Origin: UBA10649 sp965278965
Lineage (GTDB): Bacteria; Actinomycetota; Actinomycetes; S36-B12
Assembly (NCBI GenBank): GCA_965278965.1
Contig: OZ257127.1
Span: 1,984,001-2,048,000, forward strand
Direction of reading: 5' to 3'
DNA: 64,000 nt
Positions 60,243 through 64,000 of the stretch are shown piece after piece. The number at the start of each line of letters is the position of its first letter. Position 1 is the first letter of the stretch. A program made the translations under genes and the position numbers. The notes beneath the pieces were generated by a model that saw only the letters and a program-made list of their open reading frames with translations, was not told the origin of the DNA and ran no database searches.

Positions 60243-61190
60243 TCACGATCGACGGGCTACCGCGGCCTCGACGAGCCCGGCCGCGACCTCGCCGGGGGAC
60301 AGCTCCGCGGCCGCCAGCGCCTGCGGGAACAGCGAGGTCTCCGTCATGCCCGGGGCGACGTTGACCTCCAGGAACCAGGCCACGCCGTCCGCGTCGACGA
60401 TGAGGTCCGTGCGCGACAGGTCGCGCAGCCCGAGGAGGGCATGGACATCCAGCGCTGTCGCCTGTGCCGCGAGGGCGTCCTCGTCCGACAGCCGTGCCGG
60501 GCAGAAGAACTCGGTCGTGCCGGCGGTGTAGCGGGCCGCGTAGTCGTAGAGCTCGCCCTCGGGCACGATCTCGACCGCGGAGAGGGCCAGCAGCTCACCG
60601 TCGGACTCGAAGACCCCGACGGACACCTCGGTCCCGGTGACGAGCTGCTCCATCAGCACGACGTCGCCGTAGGCGAACGCCCCGACCATGGCGGCCGGGA
60701 GATCGGCCCCCTCGTGCACGATCGACGTCCCCAGAGCCGAGCCGCCGCGCGTCGGCTTGACGACCAGGGGAAGGCCCAGGCGCGACACCACGGCGTCCAG
60801 GACGGCCCGGGCGCCGAGCTCCCGGAACGTCGACTGGGGCATCGCCATCGCCTCGGGGGTGCGGATGCCGGCGGTCGCGGCCAGCTGCTTGGCGACCGGC
60901 TTCTCGAAGGCCAGTCGGCTCGCGGCCGCCGTCGAGCCCACGAACGGGATGCCGAGCGCGGCGATCAGGTCACGCAGGGCCCCGTCCTCGCCGGCTGCCC
61001 CGTGCAGGAGGGGCACGATGCAGTCGGGGCGGTGGTCACGCAGGCGGTCCAGGAGCAAGGCGTCGACGTCGTGCTCGGTCACCTCCCAGTCCGGCCGGGC
61101 CGAGCGCAACGCCTCAGCGACGCGACGCCCCGATCGCAGGGAGACGTCGCGCTCGGCGGACAGGCCGCCGGCCAGGACCAGGACGTGCAT
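60243..61190 (-). CDS. D-alanine--D-alanine ligase family protein
   Basis: The 315-residue protein begins HVLVLAGGLSAERDVSLRSGRR, with the Glu-x-x-Val-Ser motif, and has VVKPTRGGSALGTSIV and VAWFLEVNVAPGMTETS, the ATP-grasp Mg sites of Ddl. It joins two D-Ala residues for peptidoglycan. Its place by parB is seen in Nocardioidaceae-type genomes and it may be a second Ddl; a paralogue elsewhere cannot be checked. It follows the aminotransferase gene by 7 bp on the same strand. Confidence 0.85.
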   Translation of the reverse strand: MHVLVLAGGLSAERDVSLRSGRRVAEALRSARPDWEVTEHDVDALLLDRLRDHRPDCIVPLLHGAAGEDGALRDLIAALGIPFVGSTAAASRLAFEKPVAKQLAATAGIRTPEAMAMPQSTFRELGARAVLDAVVSRLGLPLVVKPTRGGSALGTSIVHEGADLPAAMVGAFAYGDVVLMEQLVTGTEVSVGVFESDGELLALSAVEIVPEGELYDYAARYTAGTTEFFCPARLSDEDALAAQATALDVHALLGLRDLSRTDLIVDADGVAWFLEVNVAPGMTETSLFPQALAAAELSPGEVAAGLVEAAVARRS

Positions 61191-61197
61191 GGATCCC

Positions 61198-62502
61198 CTA
61201 GGCGAGGTCGGGAGCAGGGACGGAGGAACCGGCGAGCTGAGCAGCGGAGCCGGCGGACCCGAAGGTCTCGACCAGCTCGATCTCGGCCTCGATCACGCCG
61301 GCAAGGCGGCGCACGCCTTCACGGATCCGGTCCGGCTCGGGGTAGCAGTACGACAGCCGCAGGTTCCGCCGCCCCTGACCGTCGACGTAGAAGCCGGTGC
61401 CGGGCACGTACGCCACGAGACTCGCGATGGCGCGCGGCGCCATCGCCGTGGCATCCAGACCTGCCGGGAGTGTCAGCCAGCTGTAGAACCCGCCCGCCGG
61501 GATGGTCCAGGTCGTGCCCTCGGGCATCAGCGCCTGCAGCGACTCCAGCAGCGCGTCCCGCCGCTCGCGGTAGACCTCACGGAAGGTCTTGATCTGCTCA
61601 CGCCATGGCTGCGTCGCCAGGTACTCCGACACCGTCAGCTGGGCGTAGTTCGACGGGCACAGCACTGCCGCCTCGGCCGCGAGGACGAGCTTCTCCCGGA
61701 CGCCGTGCGGGGCCACCGCCCAGCCGACCCGCAGTCCGGACGCGATCGTCTTGGAGAACGAGCCGAGGTAGATCACGCCGTCGGCGTCGTCCGCGCGGAT
61801 CGCGCGTGGCGGCTCGCCCTCGAACCCGAGGAGGCCGTAGGGGTCGTCCTCCAGGACGGCGATGCCGGCCGCCTGCGCGATCGCGAGGATCTCCCGCCGC
61901 CGGGCCGGACCCTGGGTCACGCCGGCCGGGTTGTGGAAGCTGGGGATCGTGTAGATCAGCTTGATCCGCCGGCCGGATGCCCGGATGGCGGTGATCGCCT
62001 CACGCAGGGCGGTGGGCTCCAGGCCCTCGTCGTCCATCGCGACGTGCACGATGTCGCACTCGTACGCGCGGAACACGCCCAGCGCCCCGACGTACGACGG
62101 GGACTCCACGAGCACGACGTCGCCGGGATCGCAGAACACACGGGTCACGAGGTCGAGGGCCATCTGCGAGCCAGTCGTCACGACGATGTCGTCCGGGTGT
62201 GCGGAGATGCCCACCTCCCCGATGACCTCGAGGATCTGCTCGCGCAGGGTGACGTCGCCCTGGCCGGAGCCGTACTGCAGCGCCGTGGCCCCCCGCTCGC
62301 GCAGGAGCCGCTCCGCTGTCGCGGTCAGCATCTCGATCGGCAGGGCCTGGACGAACGGCATGCCCCCGGCGAGTGAGACGACCTCGGGCCGCGAGGCGAC
62401 CGAGAAGAGAGCTCGGATCTCCGAGGCGCGCATGGCATGAGCGCGACTAGCGTAGGAATCCACCCACGGATCGAGTCGGGACCCGGTACGGGTTTCGCTC
62501 AT
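61198..62502 (-). CDS. PLP-dependent aminotransferase, 2-aminoadipate/LysN type
   Basis: The 434-residue fold-type-I enzyme has LQYGSGQGDVTLREQI, TTGSQMALDLVTRVF, YTIPSFHNPAGVTQ, VLEDDPYGLLGFEG and the PLP-lysine site YLGSFSKTIASGLRVGW. It resembles the MocR aminotransferase domain without the HTH. It may use amino acids such as alanine or aminoadipate. It is upstream of ddl on the same strand, so a link to D-Ala or alanine supply is possible. ATG at 62502 follows GAGGTGAG. Confidence 0.9.
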   Translation of the reverse strand: MSETRTGSRLDPWVDSYASRAHAMRASEIRALFSVASRPEVVSLAGGMPFVQALPIEMLTATAERLLRERGATALQYGSGQGDVTLREQILEVIGEVGISAHPDDIVVTTGSQMALDLVTRVFCDPGDVVLVESPSYVGALGVFRAYECDIVHVAMDDEGLEPTALREAITAIRASGRRIKLIYTIPSFHNPAGVTQGPARRREILAIAQAAGIAVLEDDPYGLLGFEGEPPRAIRADDADGVIYLGSFSKTIASGLRVGWAVAPHGVREKLVLAAEAAVLCPSNYAQLTVSEYLATQPWREQIKTFREVYRERRDALLESLQALMPEGTTWTIPAGGFYSWLTLPAGLDATAMAPRAIASLVAYVPGTGFYVDGQGRRNLRLSYCYPEPDRIREGVRRLAGVIEAEIELVETFGSAGSAAQLAGSSVPAPDLA

Positions 62503-62581
62503 GCATCTCACCTCGCTCTCGAACGTCTCGCCAGCGCCCTGCCGGCCGTCCTAGGGTACGGGCTGGAACGAGGAGGTCTGG

Positions 62582-62671
62582 ATGCGGCGTGCGCTGATCC
62601 TGGGCGGACTCGTCGGCGTCGGCGTCGTCCTCGGGTTCGTCGCCCGGGCGGTCTGGCCCCGGCGCGGCTAG
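62582..62671 (+). CDS. 29-residue single-pass membrane microprotein
   Basis: ATG at 62582 lies 5 nt after AGGAGG and opens a 29-codon frame: MRRALILGGLVGVGVVLGFV then ARAVWPRRG. It is one membrane helix of about 20 residues with a positively charged end on both sides. It lies between divergent minus-strand aminotransferase and convergent cwlM genes. No family recognised. Confidence 0.55.
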   Translation: MRRALILGGLVGVGVVLGFVARAVWPRRG

Positions 62672-62694
62672 CTCTCCGTGTCGCTGAAGGCGTC

Positions 62695-63756
62695 CTACAT
62701 CCGTCGTGGCGCGTCCGGCGCGCAGAAGCCGGTGACGGCTGCAGCCAGTCCCTCGGCGACCGCATCGTGGAAGTCCGGGCTCGACAGCCGACTCGCATCG
62801 GCCGGGTTCGAGTCGTAGCCGAGGACGACCCGGACGGCCGGCATGCGCGTCATCCGCAGGAGGTCCCACGTACGCGGGTGCACGCGGCAGTCCAGCAGGT
62901 CGGTCCGTCCGTGGACCTCCTCATGCACACGCTCGGCCAGGAGCATGCCGCTCGGGGAGTGGGTGCCGCCTCGTGGGTCACCGAAGTAGAACGTCGCCAG
63001 CCCGTTGGGCAGCGGGCTCGGCGCGCTGTCGACCACGACGGACAGCACGAGGTGCGCGCCGATGTCGTTGGCCAGCGTGGCGTTCACGGCGTCGTCGGTC
63101 GCGCCGGCACGCGGACCACGCGTCAGGACAACCTGCGTCCCGAGGGCGGCGAGCCGGCCCTCGAGCCGGACCGCGACGGAGTGGCTGACCTCGGCCGCGA
63201 CAGCGGGGCCAGGGTCGATCACGATCACCTTGTCGGCCACCCCGGTCTGCAGCTCGGTGACCGTGACGTGCTCGCGCAGTGAGGTCGCGCTCCCGCCGGA
63301 GACGGTGCGCACGAGGCGGTCGAACGCCCGGAACGAATCCGGCCCGCAGGTCCCGTCGGCAGTCACGCCGACGCCCTTCTGGAACTCCCGGAGCGCGGCG
63401 TCGGTCTGGCGACCGAACACCCCGTCGATCCGGCCGGACGCGAAGCCGAGAGTCGTCAGGCGCCGCTGGAGCTCGACGACGTCGTCACCGGACATGAGGT
63501 GGCCCGGGACGAAGGACAGCACACGGTCACCGAGCTGCCAGCGTGCCTCCTCCAGTCGGCGGAAGGTGCTGGGCCCGACGATGCCGTCGACGGTGATGCC
63601 CCGCTCCTGCTGGAACGCCCGGACCGCCCGGTCCAGGTCGCCGTCGAAGGCCCCCTCGTCCCGGTCGCCGGCGGTGTCGAGCAGGCCCAGCTGACCCAGC
63701 CGGGAGCGGACCTCGGCGACGGCGGCACCGTGGTCGCCTAGTCGCAGTCCGGTCAC
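62695..63756 (-). CDS. CwlM-like protein: two peptidoglycan-binding domains plus degenerate amidase_3
   Basis: The 353-residue protein starts with two PG_binding_1-like repeats (LRLGDHGAAVAEVRSRLGQLG, and FVPGHLMSGDDVVELQRRL). An amidase_3 fold follows (KVIVIDPGPAVAAEV, ALGTQVVLTRGPR, ANDIGAHLVLSVVVDS). Catalytic amidases have DPGHGG and an SxHxN-like His; here both metal-binding His positions are missing. No signal peptide is evident. This is the CwlM pattern. In mycobacteria CwlM is phosphorylated by PknB and activates MurA. The GTG at 63756 is chosen; it follows trxA by 20 bp. Confidence 0.85.
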   Translation of the reverse strand: MTGLRLGDHGAAVAEVRSRLGQLGLLDTAGDRDEGAFDGDLDRAVRAFQQERGITVDGIVGPSTFRRLEEARWQLGDRVLSFVPGHLMSGDDVVELQRRLTTLGFASGRIDGVFGRQTDAALREFQKGVGVTADGTCGPDSFRAFDRLVRTVSGGSATSLREHVTVTELQTGVADKVIVIDPGPAVAAEVSHSVAVRLEGRLAALGTQVVLTRGPRAGATDDAVNATLANDIGAHLVLSVVVDSAPSPLPNGLATFYFGDPRGGTHSPSGMLLAERVHEEVHGRTDLLDCRVHPRTWDLLRMTRMPAVRVVLGYDSNPADASRLSSPDFHDAVAEGLAAAVTGFCAPDAPRRM

Positions 63757-63776
63757 GGCGGTGGCGGTGACTGGAC

Positions 63777-64000
63777 TTACAGGTAGGGCGCGAGGTCGGC
63801 GAGGAGCGCAGCCTTCGGCTTGGCGCCGATGATCGTCTTCACGATCTCGCCGCCGGAGTAGACGTTCATCGTCGGGATGGAGGTGATGCCGTAGGACGCG
63901 GCGGTCTGCGGGTTCTCGTCGACGTTGAGCTTCACGACGACGATGCCGTCGTTGTCGCGGGCGATCTCCTCGAGGATCGGCGCGACCATCTTGCACGGGC
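63777..64000 (-). CDS. trxA: Thioredoxin, 5' end beyond the window
   Basis: The last 74 residues are present. They begin with PCK of the WCGPCK active site and run on KMVAPILEEIARDND, LNVDENPQTAASYGITSIPT with the cis-Pro, and end KAALLADLAPYL. It is a thioredoxin that reduces disulfides. It is upstream of cwlM in the same direction. Confidence 0.95.
   Translation of the reverse strand, partial: PCKMVAPILEEIARDNDGIVVVKLNVDENPQTAASYGITSIPTMNVYSGGEIVKTIIGAKPKAALLADLAPYL

Overview
The window is very GC-rich and carries the complete origin-proximal core of an actinobacterial chromosome, read in the reverse of the usual orientation. dnaA, dnaN, recF, a DUF721 gene, gyrB and gyrA run on the minus strand. 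rpmH, rnpA, yidD, yidC, khpB, rsmG, parA and parB run on the plus strand from the other side of oriC. The order gyrA, DUF3566, tRNA-Ile, tRNA-Ala, cyclophilin, rhomboid, crgA, DUF881, trpG/pabA, pknB, pbpA, rodA, pstP, fhaB, fhaA is the classic actinobacterial division and PASTA-kinase neighbourhood. Together with a DLW-39 peptide and a D-Ala-D-Ala ligase beside parB, this suggests the Propionibacteriales (Nocardioidaceae, perhaps Aeromicrobium-like). That placement is inference; no rRNA is present to confirm it.

Layout. Positions 1-19500 are an accessory cell-surface polysaccharide locus. It contains three glycosyltransferases and RmlC, a GT61-type transferase, a secreted FG-GAP protein broken at a heptanucleotide repeat, two large polytopic membrane proteins, a DUF4012 protein and another GT2. 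A TetR regulator faces a secreted protein with a 25-codon leader ORF. A WbaP-type initiating sugar transferase and two tandem GH-A-type hydrolases complete it. Positions 19700-32800 are mixed metabolic and repair genes: a methyltransferase, Fpg/Nei, a CoA-transferase, GDP-fucose synthase, two ABM-domain proteins, a geranylgeranyl-reductase-like flavoprotein, an EamA transporter, an Ada-type protein, a degenerate GGDEF protein, a META protein, a CMD pair and two HAD phosphatases. They end in a less GC-biased islet (alpha/beta hydrolase plus WYL regulator) beside tRNA-Leu. Positions 33000-45600 are the kinase/division operon and its neighbours. Positions 45600-60200 are gyrase, oriC and the ribosomal/YidC/ParAB block. 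Positions 60200-64000 hold Ddl, an aminotransferase, a CwlM-like pseudo-amidase and the end of trxA.

How the genes work together. The left locus looks like one machine: WbaP loads the first sugar on undecaprenyl phosphate, the GTs extend it, RmlC and possibly Fcl supply deoxysugars, the membrane proteins add or handle lipid-linked sugars, and secreted hydrolases trim the product. No flippase, polymerase or ABC exporter is visible, so the locus probably continues past the left edge. The pknB cluster couples peptidoglycan sensing (PASTA), synthesis (RodA/PbpA) and signalling (PstP, FhaA, FhaB). The CwlM-like protein at the right end is a plausible client of PknB.

Non-coding structure. The most unusual finding is a family of roughly 90-bp intergenic elements with 23-bp terminal inverted repeats, each arm itself a hairpin (near 1.2, 24.3 and 40.8 kb). 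Others are a 38-bp near-perfect palindrome before fhaA, two parS-like sites that are the same variant in opposite orientations, four GACA motifs at exact 10-bp spacing between parA and parB, and several leaderless promoters. I saw no CRISPR array, insertion sequence or prophage.
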